NCBI RefSeq assembly: GCF_001715295.1
Contig: NZ_MDKB01000003.1
Coordinates: 451,954 to 515,953, forward strand
Length of the DNA: 64,000 nt
Reading direction: 5' to 3'
Source: Streptomyces griseus
GTDB taxonomy: Bacteria; Actinomycetota; Actinomycetes; Streptomycetales; Streptomycetaceae
The number at the start of each line of letters is the position of its first letter. Positions within the stretch are counted from its first letter, which is position 1. Below the pieces are notes generated by a model. The model worked only from the letters and a program-made list of their open reading frames with translations. It made no database searches and was not told where the DNA came from. A program made the position numbers and the translations under genes. Below are positions 9,107 to 18,104 of the stretch, one piece after another.

Positions 9107-10420
9107 GTGCTCACGGCACACACGGCACACCATGCGGACGTGGTCATCATCGGGGCCGGGATCGCCGGCCTGTCAGCGGCCCGGCGGCTGACCGACGCGG
9201 GACTGGAGGTCAGCGTCCTGGAGGCCGCCCCGGACGTCGGTGGCCGCATGGCCACCCGGGAGGTGGACGGTTTCCTGCTCGACGACCTGGGACCCCTGCT
9301 CAGCTCCGCCTACCCGGAGCTGAGCGGCGCACCGGGACCGGACGGGCCGGTCCTGCGCGACTTCGCGCCGGGGGTGCTGGTCCACAGCGGGGGTCGCCTG
9401 TACCGCGCCGGGGACGTACGGAGCGCGAAGGGCGCACTCAAGGCGGTGCGCTCCCGGCCGGGCGCCCCCACGGCCCCGCTGGGCGGGACCGTCGAGCAGG
9501 CCAGGCTCGGCGCCTGGCTCGCCAGACTCGCCGCCACTCCCACCGAGCGGATACTGGCCCGCCCGGACCGCCTCGCGCTCCCCGCCCTGGCCGCCCGCGG
9601 CCTCCCGCCGCGTACGGTCGGCGGCTTTCTGCGCCCGCTGCTCTCGGCGATGCTCGGCGATCCCACGCTGGCCACGTCGAGCCGCTGCGCCGACCTCACC
9701 CTGCGCAGCTACGCCCGCGGCGGGCTCTGCGTGCCGGCGGGCGGCTCGGTGACGCTGCCGCGGCTGCTGGCAGCCGCTCTGCCGCCGGGGACCGTCCGTA
9801 CCGGGGTCCACGTCACGGCGGCCGACATCACGTCCGTACGCACCAAGGAACACGGCGAGCTGGGCTGCCGGGCCCTGCTGCTGGCCACCGGAGCGGGTGC
9901 CGCCGCGGAACTGCTGCCCGGCCTGCGGACGCCGGAGTTCCATCCGGTGACCGTCCTGCACCACACGGCGCCCGCCGCCCCGCCGACCGGTTCCCGATTG
10001 GTGCTGGACGCGGACCGCTCCGGCCCGGTCGCGCACACCGCCGTGATGAGCGCGGTCGACCCCTCGCGCGCCCCGCGGGGCCGGACACTGATCACCTCCA
10101 CGGTGCTGGGCCCCCCGCCGGCCGATCTCGACCGCACGGTCCGGGCCCACCTCGCCCGGCTGTACGCCGTGCCCACGCACGACTGGGAGCTGCTGACGGC
10201 CCGCCACGAGCCCGAAGGGTCTCCCGCGATGCCGCCCCCGCACGATCTGCGGCGCCCGGTGCGGGTGCTCGACGGGCTCTACGTCTGCGGCGACCACCGC
10301 GACACGAGCACGGTCCAGGGCGCCCTGCACTCCGGCCGGCGCGCGGCCTCGGCGATCCTCGCGGACCTGGGGGTGCGACAGGGCCCGGAGGACGGGACGG
10401 CGCTGCCCGCCGCCGCGTGA
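9107..10420 (+). CDS. FAD-dependent oxidoreductase (amine-oxidase-like)
   Basis: A 437-residue flavoprotein. The FAD-binding dinucleotide motif VIIGAGIAGLSAARRLTDAG is at about residues 11-30, followed by a second GGRMATREVDGF motif typical of amine oxidase/protoporphyrinogen oxidase-like enzymes. The C-terminal motif GLYVCGDHRDTSTVQGALHSG binds the flavin. The substrate is unknown. The start is GTG 9107, behind GGGAGGGG. The 255-bp gap before it has GC-rich inverted repeats (about 8930-8960) but no clear promoter. Confidence 0.85.
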   Translation: MLTAHTAHHADVVIIGAGIAGLSAARRLTDAGLEVSVLEAAPDVGGRMATREVDGFLLDDLGPLLSSAYPELSGAPGPDGPVLRDFAPGVLVHSGGRLYRAGDVRSAKGALKAVRSRPGAPTAPLGGTVEQARLGAWLARLAATPTERILARPDRLALPALAARGLPPRTVGGFLRPLLSAMLGDPTLATSSRCADLTLRSYARGGLCVPAGGSVTLPRLLAAALPPGTVRTGVHVTAADITSVRTKEHGELGCRALLLATGAGAAAELLPGLRTPEFHPVTVLHHTAPAAPPTGSRLVLDADRSGPVAHTAVMSAVDPSRAPRGRTLITSTVLGPPPADLDRTVRAHLARLYAVPTHDWELLTARHEPEGSPAMPPPHDLRRPVRVLDGLYVCGDHRDTSTVQGALHSGRRAASAILADLGVRQGPEDGTALPAAA

Positions 10421-10436
10421 CGTCCGGCCGGCCCGG

Positions 10437-12089
10437 TCAGCCGAGCGCGGCGACGCGGTCGCGGTAGCCGCGTACGGCGACGGCGTCGCGGTACGGCTCC
10501 AGGCGGCGCTCGAAGTCCCGTACGTACTCCGTCGCGCGCGCCGACCTCATCTCCGACGCCTGCTGGGCCGCCTCGGCGCCCAGCAGGCAGGCCTGTTCCA
10601 GCTCGCCGAGGCCGAGCCGTGCGCAGGCGAGCACCACCCGGCAGAACAGCCTGCTGCGGGCGTACGCCGGAGCGCGCAGCTGGAGCGACCGCTCGGCGTG
10701 CTGCGCGGCGGCGCGGTACTGCTGGAGGTCGCGGTGGCAGTGGGCGGACTCGTCGGCGAGCTGGGCCTCGTCGAAGGAGCGCGCCCAGTGGGGCACGTCG
10801 TCACCGGGCCGGACGGCCTCCAGCGCGCGTTCCGCCCGTACGAGCGCGGCCCCGCAGGCACGCGTCTCGCCCAGAACCCCGTGGCCGCGCGCCTCGACGG
10901 CGTGCAGGAGGGCCATGACCACGGGCGGGGCCGAGGAGCCGATGCCCTGCTGGGCGACGCGGGTGAGCTGGACGGCCTCCCGGCCGTGCCCGAGGTAGAC
11001 GGCCTGCCTGCTCATGGTGACCAGGACGTAGGCGCCGTAGGCCCGGTCGCCCGCGGCCTGTGCGAGCCGCAGGGCCTGGACGAAGTAGCGCTGGGCGAGC
11101 CCGTGTGCGGCGATGTCGTACGAGGTCCAGCCCGCCAGCCTGGTGAGGTCGGCCACCGCCGAGAACAGCCGGCGGCCCAGCGCCTCGCCGTAGCTCCCGC
11201 GCAGCATGGGTTCGGCCTCGTGCTCGAGATACCTGACGAGGGCCTGGCGGGCGTGGCCGCCGCCGTAGGTGTCGTCCAGCGTGCGGAAGAGCTGGCCCAC
11301 CGAGCGCAGGGCGGCGACGTCGCCGCTGCCGACGCGCTGGCCCGGACCGCGGCCGGTCTGCCGCTGGCGCGGGACGCCGGGGGGCGGCGCGCCGGGTGCA
11401 GGTGGGCGGGGGTGGCCGGGTCCGCGGGCTGCGGCCCGGCCACCGGGGACGCCGACTCCGTGCGCCGTCGTCCCGGGAGCGTGCAGCGTGCCGGTCCCTG
11501 CGGCGGCGTGGGGGCCGGTGCTGCGCTGCGGGCCGTCCGGCCGGAAGCCGTGAGGTGCCCGCGGGCCGCCCGCCTCGACGGGGGCGCGCGGGGCGGGCAG
11601 TACGGCGGCCGCCTCCGCCTGCGACGCCGGGTCCACGCGCCCGACCCGGTCGTCGGCCCGCCCGATGAGCCAGTCCCGGCTGGGCACCACGAGACCGGCC
11701 GGGGTGAAGGCGATCTTGCGCAGCTCCGCGTGGCTGCCCGAGTCCTTGCGCCACAGGCCGCTGACGATGTCGACGGCCTCGGCGGGCGTGGCCGCGAACT
11801 CCAGGCCGGCGTAGACGGGCGCGCAGGCGTCCAGGCCGAGGTCCTGCGTGGAGAGCCGGCGTCCGAGGCGCCGGGTGAAGACCTCGGCGATCAGCGCCGG
11901 TGTGGTGCCCCGGGGCTGCTGTCCGCGCAGCCAGCGGGTGACCGAGGTCTTGTCGTACCGCAGGTCCAGGCCGTGTTCGAGGCCGAGCTGATCCACGCGG
12001 CGGGCCAGACCCGCGTGGGAGAAACCGGCTTCCGCGATGAGCGCAGCGAGCCGCCGGTTGGGGGCGCGCTGCGGAGGTCGTTCCGACAT
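10437..12089 (-). CDS. NsdA-like HTH/TPR regulatory protein
   Basis: A 550-residue protein. The N-terminal about 85 residues form an HTH-type domain (RRLAALIAEAGFSHAGLARR, then KTSVTRWLRGQQPRG). A variable Pro/Gly-rich linker runs from about 170 to 270. The C-terminal helical TPR-like region (about 275-545) carries the RQALVRYLEHEAEPMLRGSY signature. This architecture is shared by NsdA and its paralogues, which act as negative regulators of differentiation and antibiotic production in Streptomyces. The specific role here is inferred. AGGAGA lies upstream of ATG 12089. It is divergent from lipB. Confidence 0.75.
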   Translation of the reverse strand: MSERPPQRAPNRRLAALIAEAGFSHAGLARRVDQLGLEHGLDLRYDKTSVTRWLRGQQPRGTTPALIAEVFTRRLGRRLSTQDLGLDACAPVYAGLEFAATPAEAVDIVSGLWRKDSGSHAELRKIAFTPAGLVVPSRDWLIGRADDRVGRVDPASQAEAAAVLPAPRAPVEAGGPRAPHGFRPDGPQRSTGPHAAAGTGTLHAPGTTAHGVGVPGGRAAARGPGHPRPPAPGAPPPGVPRQRQTGRGPGQRVGSGDVAALRSVGQLFRTLDDTYGGGHARQALVRYLEHEAEPMLRGSYGEALGRRLFSAVADLTRLAGWTSYDIAAHGLAQRYFVQALRLAQAAGDRAYGAYVLVTMSRQAVYLGHGREAVQLTRVAQQGIGSSAPPVVMALLHAVEARGHGVLGETRACGAALVRAERALEAVRPGDDVPHWARSFDEAQLADESAHCHRDLQQYRAAAQHAERSLQLRAPAYARSRLFCRVVLACARLGLGELEQACLLGAEAAQQASEMRSARATEYVRDFERRLEPYRDAVAVRGYRDRVAALG

Positions 12090-12468
12090 CAGCTGTACGG
12101 TCTCCTGCCTTCGGGGCCCGGCGGGCAGCCCTTGTGACTCCTCCCCCTCGTGGGCGAGGGGGCTTCTCGCTACGCCTGGTCGGCGTCGCGACGGACCAGC
12201 CCGGCCCGTAAACACGGCACGGCGCGAATTTAGCGGCCCGGGTGCCGGCGCCGACGAGGTCCGCTCCACCTTCATCCGATCGTGTGAGGATTGTGCGCAT
12301 CGCTGACGGTCGGCCCGGCACGCCGTGCCCGGCCCCTGGCCCGCGCCCTGCCGGACGCCTCACGGCGGACCGGTCGTACAGTTGCCGGGGGCGCACATCA
12401 GTGCAGGGTGACGTGGCTCCGGGGACACCCCCCGGCCTCCCGGCACCGCGAGTAGGGAGGCACCCGAA
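12090..12468. other. Intergenic region between the NsdA-like gene and lipB
   Basis: A 379-bp divergent region without a supportable gene. It should hold the promoters of both flanking genes. The relatively AT-rich patch at about 12270-12310 is the best place for one of them. No clear operator was recognised. Confidence 0.5.
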
Positions 12469-13290
12469 GTGAGTGAGCTGCGGTTTGTCCGTCTGGGGTT
12501 CGGCGCGGACGCGGTCGACTACGAGGAGGCCTGGCAGAAGCAGCGCGAGGTGCACGCCGCCCGGTTCGAGGACACCGTCCCCGACACCTGCCTGCTCCTC
12601 GAGCACCCGCCCGTCTACACCGCGGGGCGGCGCACGACCGACAGCGAGCGGCCGCTGGACGGCACCCCGGTCATCGACGTCGACCGGGGCGGGAAGATCA
12701 CCTGGCACGGTCCCGGCCAGCTCGTCGGCTACCCGATCCAGAAGCTGCCGCGCCCGGTCGACGTCGTCGCGCACGTGCGGCGGCTGGAGGACGCCCTGAT
12801 CCGTACGGCCGCCGACTTCGGCCTGGAGACCTCCCGGGTCGAGGGCCGCAGCGGTGTCTGGGTGCTCGGCGACCCGGTCGACGAGCGCCCCTCTCCGGGC
12901 GGGCTCTCCCTGGACTTCGACCCCCGGCTGCACGACGAGGAGTTCGACCCCCGCCTGAACGGCCCGGAGTACGCGCCGTCCAACGCCGGTCAGCGCCGCG
13001 AGGACCGCAAGCTCGCCGCGATCGGCATCCGGGTCGCCAAGGGCGTGACCATGCACGGTTTCGCGCTCAACGTGAACCCGGACAACACGTGGTTCGACAG
13101 GATCGTGCCGTGCGGCATCAGGGATGCGGGGGTCACCTCGCTCTCCTACGAGCTGGGCCGTGAGATCACGATCGAGCAGGTGCTCCCGGTCGCCGAGAAG
13201 CACCTGCGGGACGTCCTGGAGAACGCCGACCTCGCCCCCCGTGTCGTCGCGCCGAAGGAACCGGCCGCCGAGGGCGTGTTCCGAACGTAG
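12469..13290 (+). CDS. lipB: Octanoyltransferase (lipoate biosynthesis)
   Basis: A 273-residue LipB that moves octanoyl groups from acyl carrier protein to lipoyl domains. The RGGKITWHGPGQLVGYPIQK motif, catalytic Lys181 (KLAAIGIRV) and catalytic Cys215 (IVPCGI) are present. There is a long insert between them (about residues 140-175, DPVDERPSPGG and following). The start is GTG 12469 with AGGGAGG upstream. The last five codons (GTG TTC CGA ACG TAG) are the left end of a palindromic repeat element also found after glnA, so the C-terminus and stop codon appear to be donated by the element. Confidence 0.95.
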   Translation: MSELRFVRLGFGADAVDYEEAWQKQREVHAARFEDTVPDTCLLLEHPPVYTAGRRTTDSERPLDGTPVIDVDRGGKITWHGPGQLVGYPIQKLPRPVDVVAHVRRLEDALIRTAADFGLETSRVEGRSGVWVLGDPVDERPSPGGLSLDFDPRLHDEEFDPRLNGPEYAPSNAGQRREDRKLAAIGIRVAKGVTMHGFALNVNPDNTWFDRIVPCGIRDAGVTSLSYELGREITIEQVLPVAEKHLRDVLENADLAPRVVAPKEPAAEGVFRT

Positions 13291-13440
13291 CGTCGTCTGC
13301 CCGGAGGGCAGGCCCGGCGGCGTCCGGTGCGTGCGATCGCACGGCGGAGGGTCGTCCCGATACCGGTGTATCGGGACGACCCCGACAACGCCGCGAGGGC
13401 GCGTGCCGGACGCCGCCGGGCAGGCGGGACTTCGGGACAC
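13276..13440. repeat. Palindromic MITE-like intergenic element, copy 1 (most complete)
   Basis: About 165 bp with nested inverted repeats. The outer ends resemble each other as inverted repeats (GTGTTCCGAA and TTCGGGACAC). An inner pair of 14 bp (CCCGGCGGCGTCCG with its complement) and a perfect 15-bp pair flanking 13350-13380 are present, plus a central GTGCGATCGCAC. It overlaps the 3' end of lipB and lies before lipA. Related copies are at 18105-18244 and 29685-29810. No coding capacity. Confidence 0.75.
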
Positions 13441-13564
13441 ACCCTCGGCGTAGGGAATAGGCCCCGTCGGCCACAGGTTGGCCAGACGCAAGGCCGTTCT
13501 AACCACGGGCGTACCCTGGTGTTCGCCGAAGAATCCAATGCAGCGAAAGCAAAGGGGTGCCGGA

Positions 13565-14554
13565 GTGTCCGGTGTCGCACCCGACGGGCGCAAGATGCTG
13601 CGCCTGGAGGTCCGAAACAGCCAGACCCCCATCGAGCGCAAGCCCGAGTGGATCAAAACCCGGGCGAAGATGGGCCCCGAGTACACGAAGATGCAGAAGC
13701 TCGTGAAGGGCGAGGGTCTGCACACCGTGTGCCAGGAGGCCGGTTGTCCGAACATCTACGAATGCTGGGAGGACCGCGAGGCCACCTTCCTCATCGGCGG
13801 CGACCAGTGCACCCGGCGCTGCGACTTCTGCCAGATCGACACGGGCAAGCCGCAGGCGCTGGACCGTGACGAGCCGCGCCGTGTGGGCGAGTCCGTCGTG
13901 ACGATGGACCTGAACTACGCCACCATCACCGGCGTCGCACGCGACGACCTGGAGGACGGCGGCGCCTGGCTGTACGCGGAGACCGTGCGCCAGATCCACG
14001 CGCAGACCGCGGAGCGGGAGGGCGGCGCCACGAAGGTGGAGCTGCTGATCCCCGACTTCAACGCGGACCCGGCGCAGCTCGCGGAGGTCTTCTCCTCGCG
14101 CCCCCAGGTGCTCGCGCACAACGTCGAGACGGTCCCGCGGATCTTCAAGCGGATCCGCCCCGGCTTCCGTTACGAGCGGTCCCTGGACGTCATCACGCGG
14201 GCCCGGGAGGCCGGCCTGATCACGAAGTCCAACCTGATCCTCGGCATGGGCGAGACGCGCGAGGAGGTCAGCGAGGCGCTCCAGGACCTGTACGACGCGG
14301 GCTGCGAGCTCATCACGATCACCCAGTACCTGCGCCCCTCCCCGCGGCACCACCCGGTCGAACGCTGGGTCAAGCCCCACGAGTTCGTGGAGATGAAGGA
14401 GGAGGCCGAGGCCATCGGCTACTCCGGCGTGATGTCCGGTCCGCTGGTGCGGTCCTCCTACCGCGCCGGGCGCCTCTTCCAGCAGGCGATGGAGCGCCGG
14501 GGAGAGACCTCCGGCACGCTCGCCGGAGCCCCCGCGGGCACTCCCGCCGTGTGA
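13565..14554 (+). CDS. lipA: Lipoyl synthase (radical SAM)
   Basis: A 329-residue lipoyl synthase that inserts two sulfurs into octanoyl-lipoyl domains. The auxiliary 4Fe-4S cluster cysteines are Cys56, Cys61 and Cys67. The radical-SAM CxxxCxxC motif is Cys82, Cys86 and Cys89, and the C-terminal Ser ligand lies in GPLVRSSYRAG. The start is GTG 13565 (VSGVAPDGRKML), consistent with family N-termini; the frame is open to 13478. It works with LipB upstream on E2 proteins such as SucB. The gap to lipB contains a repeat element and so probably a separate promoter. Confidence 0.95.
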   Translation: MSGVAPDGRKMLRLEVRNSQTPIERKPEWIKTRAKMGPEYTKMQKLVKGEGLHTVCQEAGCPNIYECWEDREATFLIGGDQCTRRCDFCQIDTGKPQALDRDEPRRVGESVVTMDLNYATITGVARDDLEDGGAWLYAETVRQIHAQTAEREGGATKVELLIPDFNADPAQLAEVFSSRPQVLAHNVETVPRIFKRIRPGFRYERSLDVITRAREAGLITKSNLILGMGETREEVSEALQDLYDAGCELITITQYLRPSPRHHPVERWVKPHEFVEMKEEAEAIGYSGVMSGPLVRSSYRAGRLFQQAMERRGETSGTLAGAPAGTPAV

Positions 14555-14681
14555 ATCCGCGCACAAGAGGCTACCGCGAGTAACCCGCGCTCCGGCACGG
14601 CCCGTACGCTCCCCGCCAGGTCGGAGCCCCGTATGGGCCGCGTCGGCGTGCGCGGCGCCGATATCAGGGTTTCATTGGTGT

Positions 14682-14710
14682 TTGACCGACCGGTCATGCA
14701 CTGGTAACAC
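14682..14710 (+). promoter_or_regulatory. Candidate promoter with overlapping inverted repeat before the 66-residue gene
   Basis: TTGACC at 14682 and TAACAC at 14705 are separated by 17 bp, a sigma-70-like arrangement. They overlap a TGACC-4 bp-GGTCA inverted repeat (14683-14696). Position and spacing are the only evidence. Confidence 0.35.
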
Positions 14711-14823
14711 CGAGCAGTGACCCTAGGTGCACGGACGGCAGCGGCCCTCCGGCCGCTGCGGGTCCGCTTCCCGCTACCCGTGCGCACCCGGTGCGCGCAT
14801 CCGCTCCGAGGGGGAACATCCAC

Positions 14824-15024
14824 ATGCAGGCCGCACCGGTTCGCGCCCAGGCGATCCCGTCCGTCACCACCGCACTCCGCGCCGTCGAGTCGCTGCTGCT
14901 GAGCAGCGGCCAGCGCACCGCCCGCCGGAACGCCTGGACGGCTGTCCTGGAGGACCGCCGCCGGGCCAAGGACCGCGTGGAGGCCGAGCACGTCCTGGAC
15001 GCCGTGGCCGCCCACCGTTCCTAG
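14824..15024 (+). CDS. Small conserved actinobacterial protein (66 aa)
   Basis: A 66-residue charged protein beginning MQAAPVRAQAIPS and containing SSGQRTARRNAWTAVLEDRR. Start ATG 14824 follows GAGGGGGA. From memory, a similar small protein sits downstream of lipA in other Streptomyces genomes. The function is unknown. The likely helix and Arg-rich core suggest a nucleic-acid or protein-binding role, which is only a guess. Confidence 0.65.
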   Translation: MQAAPVRAQAIPSVTTALRAVESLLLSSGQRTARRNAWTAVLEDRRRAKDRVEAEHVLDAVAAHRS

Positions 15025-15054
15025 GTCACTCCGGGGCCACGTAAACTTCGCTGC

Positions 15055-15762
15055 ATGGCGAGGAAGGCACACACTGAAGGCGCGGACAGCGCCGAGAACG
15101 CGGGGCGGCTCAAGCAGATCGCCCTGACCTACAAGATGACCAGGCGGACCGACCCCAAGATCGGTCTTGTCGTCGCGGGTGTGGGAATCGTCACCTTCGG
15201 CGTCCTCCTCGCGATCGGCTTCCTGATCGGGCACCCGGTCTACGCGGGCATCCTGGGCTTCGTCCTGGCTTTCCTCGCAATGGCGATCATCTTCGGGCGG
15301 CGTGCCGAGCGCGCGGCCTTCGGGCAGATGGAAGGGCAGCCGGGCGCCGCCGCGGCCGTGCTGGACCGGGTGGGCCGTGGCTGGACCACGACGCCGGCGG
15401 TGGCGATGAACCGCAGCCAGGACGTCGTCCACCGGGCCGTCGGCAAGGCGGGCATCGTGCTGGTCGCGGAGGGCAACCCCAACCGGGTGAAGAGCCTGCT
15501 GGCCGCCGAGAAGAAGCGGATGGCCCGCATCGTGGTGGACGTGCCGGTGCACGACATCATCGTCGGTGACGGTGAGGGCCAGGTGCCGCTGAAGAAGGTG
15601 CGCACCACGATGCTGAAGCTCCCCCGGGTCCTGACCGGCCCCCAGGTCACGGCGGCCAACGACCGGCTGCGGGCGATGGGCGACCTGATGAGCAACATGC
15701 CGCTGCCGAAGGGGCCGATGCCGAAGGGCATGCGGATGCCGCGCGGCGGAAAGATGCGCTGA
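15055..15762 (+). CDS. DUF4191 family membrane protein
   Basis: A 235-residue protein. A charged cytoplasmic N-terminus precedes two closely spaced transmembrane helices (about residues 38-60 and 63-83). A soluble domain with VVHRAVGKAGIVLVAEGNP follows, then a Met/Pro/Lys-rich tail. This matches actinobacterial DUF4191 proteins of unknown function that neighbour lipA and glnA. A very long perfect hairpin follows the stop. Confidence 0.8.
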   Translation: MARKAHTEGADSAENAGRLKQIALTYKMTRRTDPKIGLVVAGVGIVTFGVLLAIGFLIGHPVYAGILGFVLAFLAMAIIFGRRAERAAFGQMEGQPGAAAAVLDRVGRGWTTTPAVAMNRSQDVVHRAVGKAGIVLVAEGNPNRVKSLLAAEKKRMARIVVDVPVHDIIVGDGEGQVPLKKVRTTMLKLPRVLTGPQVTAANDRLRAMGDLMSNMPLPKGPMPKGMRMPRGGKMR

Positions 15763-15774
15763 GGCGGGTACCCC

Positions 15775-15831
15775 GCGCATACGTGAGGGCGGCCCCGGAC
15801 GATCTGTCCGGGGCCGCCCTCACGTATGCGC
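15775..15831. terminator. Perfect 26-bp-stem bidirectional terminator
   Basis: Arms 15775-15800 and 15806-15831 are exact reverse complements around a 5-base loop (GATCT). It lies between the DUF4191 gene (+) and the RDD gene (-) and would terminate the + transcript just after its stop. The remaining gap, 15832-16004, shows nothing recognisable. Confidence 0.8.
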
Positions 15832-16004
15832 GCCGTCCACCGTATGCACGCCGTCCCGCGTGCTGTCGTGGCCGCGTGCGGAGGCCGACGGGCCGCCGCG
15901 TGACCCGGTCCGGCCCCTGTGTACGCCGCGGCACGTGCAGCCGTCCGGTGCCTTGCCCGCGTGCCCGGGGAGCCCGCCGCTCCAAGCAGGTGCGGCGGTG
16001 TACG

Positions 16005-16472
16005 TCAGATGCGCACCTGGACGGCGTGGGCCAGCCGGTCGTGCAGGCCGCGGCTGTCGCGGTCCCAGACAAGGGCCGGGATCACCAGGAGCAGCAGGAC
16101 GGTCCGCAGGACGACCCGCACGGTGCCGAGCCGTCCGCCGTCCTCGGCGACGACCCGCAGGCCCATGATCCGCTTGCCCGGGGTGGAGCCGACGGTTCCG
16201 ACCGTGAGCAGGCTCAGTACGAGGAAGACGCCGAGCGCCCAGTTCCCGGCCGACTGCTGGTCACCCCGAGCGATCAGCCCGTATGCGATCAGCATGCAGG
16301 CGGCCCAGTCGATGAAGACGGCCCCGAAGCGGCGGCCGAGCGGAGCCACCGACCCCGGACCCTCCCGGGGCAGACCGAGGCGCTCACCCCGGTATCCGAA
16401 GTCGGCGCCCATCTCTTCGGCCGCCGCGCGCGGGCCGGAGAGCCACGATCCGATTGCTTGCCTGTTGTCCAC
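16005..16472 (-). CDS. RDD family membrane protein
   Basis: A 155-residue protein beginning VDNRQAIGSWLSGPRAA (GTG 16472). The frame is open to 16526 but the extra residues look non-native. The RDD domain has three predicted membrane segments, around AVFIDWAACMLIAYGLIA, LGVFLVLSLLTVGTV and VVLRTVLLLLVIPALVW. The family loop STPGKRIMGLRVV and a C-terminal DRDSRGLHDRLAH are present. The role is unknown; some RDD proteins are Na+/H+ antiporters. It is divergent from glnA. Confidence 0.8.
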   Translation of the reverse strand: MDNRQAIGSWLSGPRAAAEEMGADFGYRGERLGLPREGPGSVAPLGRRFGAVFIDWAACMLIAYGLIARGDQQSAGNWALGVFLVLSLLTVGTVGSTPGKRIMGLRVVAEDGGRLGTVRVVLRTVLLLLVIPALVWDRDSRGLHDRLAHAVQVRI

Positions 16473-16557
16473 CCGTCCACGGTACTGCGCCCATGTTTGC
16501 GCCTGAACGCGCGGGGCACCGGACACGTCGCTGAGGTGCCACCGACCCCCGGCCCGG

Positions 16558-16595
16558 TTAACTTGGGCGAAACAAATGGGTCACGCCGGAGAAAT
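16558..16595 (+). promoter_or_regulatory. GlnR box upstream of glnA
   Basis: Four pentamers at exact 11-bp spacing: TTAAC-6-GAAAC-6-GTCAC-6-GAAAT. This fits the Streptomyces GlnR consensus (gTnAC-n6-GaAAc repeated). It ends about 97 bp before the glnA start. GlnR activates glnA under nitrogen limitation. Confidence 0.8.
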
Positions 16596-16691
16596 CCCGG
16601 CTGCCTATGGTCGGGCCCGGTGGGCCACCGCACTGGCCGCACGACGAGCTGCAACCCCGCCCTTTCCCGGGTCGGGAGTAGGAGGAGTTGG

Positions 16692-18101
16692 ATGTTCCAG
16701 AACGCCGACGAAGTGCAGAAGTACATCGCCGACAACGACGTCAAGTTCATCGACGTCCGTTTCTGCGACCTGCCGGGTGTGATGCAGCACTTCACGATCC
16801 CGGCGGCGACCTTCGACCCGGCCGAGGAACTGGCTTTCGACGGCTCGTCGATCCGCGGCTTCCAGGCCATCCACGAGTCCGACATGGCGCTCCGCGCCGA
16901 CCTGTCGACGGCCCGTGTCGACCCCTTCCGCCGCGACAAGACGGTCAACGTCAACTTCTTCATCCACGACCCGATCACCGGCGAGCAGTACAGCCGTGAC
17001 CCGCGGAACGTGGCCAAGAAGGCCGAGGCGTACCTCGCCTCGACCGGCATCGCGGACACCGCGTACTTCGGCCCCGAGGCCGAGTTCTACGTCTTCGACA
17101 ACGTCCGCTTCCAGACGTCGGCGAACGAGAGCTTCTACCACATCGACTCCGAGGCGGGTGCCTGGAACACCGGTGCGGTCGAGAACAACCGGGGTTACAA
17201 GGTCCGCTACAAGGGCGGTTACTTCCCGACCCCGCCGGTCGACCACTTCGCCGACCTGCGCGCGGAGATCTCCCTGGAGCTGGACAAGAACGGCCTGCAG
17301 GTCGAGCGCCAGCACCACGAGGTCGGCACCGCCGGCCAGGCGGAGATCAACTACAAGTTCAACACGCTGCTCGCCGCGGCCGACGACCTGATGCTCTTCA
17401 AGTACATCGTGAAGAACGTCGCCTGGCGCAACGGCAAGACCGCGACCTTCATGCCGAAGCCGATCTTCGGCGACAACGGCTCGGGCATGCACGTCCACCA
17501 GTCCCTGTGGTCCGGCGGCTCCCCGCTGTTCTACGACGAGCAGGGCTACGCGGGCCTCTCGGACATGGCGCGCTACTACATCGGCGGCATCCTGAAGCAC
17601 GCCCCGTCGCTGCTGGCCTTCACCAACCCGACGGTGAACTCCTACCACCGCCTGGTCCCGGGGTTCGAGGCGCCGGTCAACATGGTGTACTCGCAGCGCA
17701 ACCGCTCCGCCGCGATGCGCATCCCGATCACGGGATCCAACCCGAAGGCGAAGCGCGTCGAGTTCCGCGCCCCGGACCCGTCCTCCAACCCGTACCTGGC
17801 GTTCTCGGCCCTCCTGATGGCCGGCCTGGACGGCGTGAAGAACAAGATCGAGCCGCCGGAGCCGATCGACAAGGACCTGTACGAGCTGGCCCCCGAGGAG
17901 CACGCCGGTGTCCAGCAGGTCCCGACCTCGCTCCCGGCCGTTCTCGACGCCCTGGAGCAGGACCACGAGTACCTCCAGGCAGGCGGCGTGTTCACGCCCG
18001 ACCTGATCGAGACGTGGATCGACTACAAGCGAACGAACGAGATCGCCCCGATCCAGCTGCGCCCGCACCCGCACGAGTTCGAGCTGTACTTCGACCTCTA
18101 G
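16692..18101 (+). CDS. glnA: Glutamine synthetase type I (GSI-beta)
   Basis: 469 residues, the standard length for the dodecameric adenylylatable enzyme that makes glutamine from glutamate, ammonia and ATP. The NVNFFIHDPI N-terminal region, the ATP-binding KPIFGDNGSGMHVHQSL motif, and the adenylylation site Tyr397 in DKDLYELAPEE are present. It is therefore a substrate for GlnE, encoded at 51870-54866. The start is ATG 16692 behind GGAGGAG. Regulation by the GlnR box upstream is likely. Confidence 0.97.
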   Translation: MFQNADEVQKYIADNDVKFIDVRFCDLPGVMQHFTIPAATFDPAEELAFDGSSIRGFQAIHESDMALRADLSTARVDPFRRDKTVNVNFFIHDPITGEQYSRDPRNVAKKAEAYLASTGIADTAYFGPEAEFYVFDNVRFQTSANESFYHIDSEAGAWNTGAVENNRGYKVRYKGGYFPTPPVDHFADLRAEISLELDKNGLQVERQHHEVGTAGQAEINYKFNTLLAAADDLMLFKYIVKNVAWRNGKTATFMPKPIFGDNGSGMHVHQSLWSGGSPLFYDEQGYAGLSDMARYYIGGILKHAPSLLAFTNPTVNSYHRLVPGFEAPVNMVYSQRNRSAAMRIPITGSNPKAKRVEFRAPDPSSNPYLAFSALLMAGLDGVKNKIEPPEPIDKDLYELAPEEHAGVQQVPTSLPAVLDALEQDHEYLQAGGVFTPDLIETWIDYKRTNEIAPIQLRPHPHEFELYFDL

Positions 18102-18104
18102 GAC

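Noticed and set aside
13291..13580. Short ORFs within the palindromic repeat copy 1
   Set aside because: They read through inverted repeats on both strands with no conserved product; the element is better explained as non-coding.
10801..13755. Minus-strand open frame spanning the NsdA-like gene, lipB and the start of lipA
   Set aside because: It runs in another frame through lipB and lipA, both certain on the plus strand, and has no domain.
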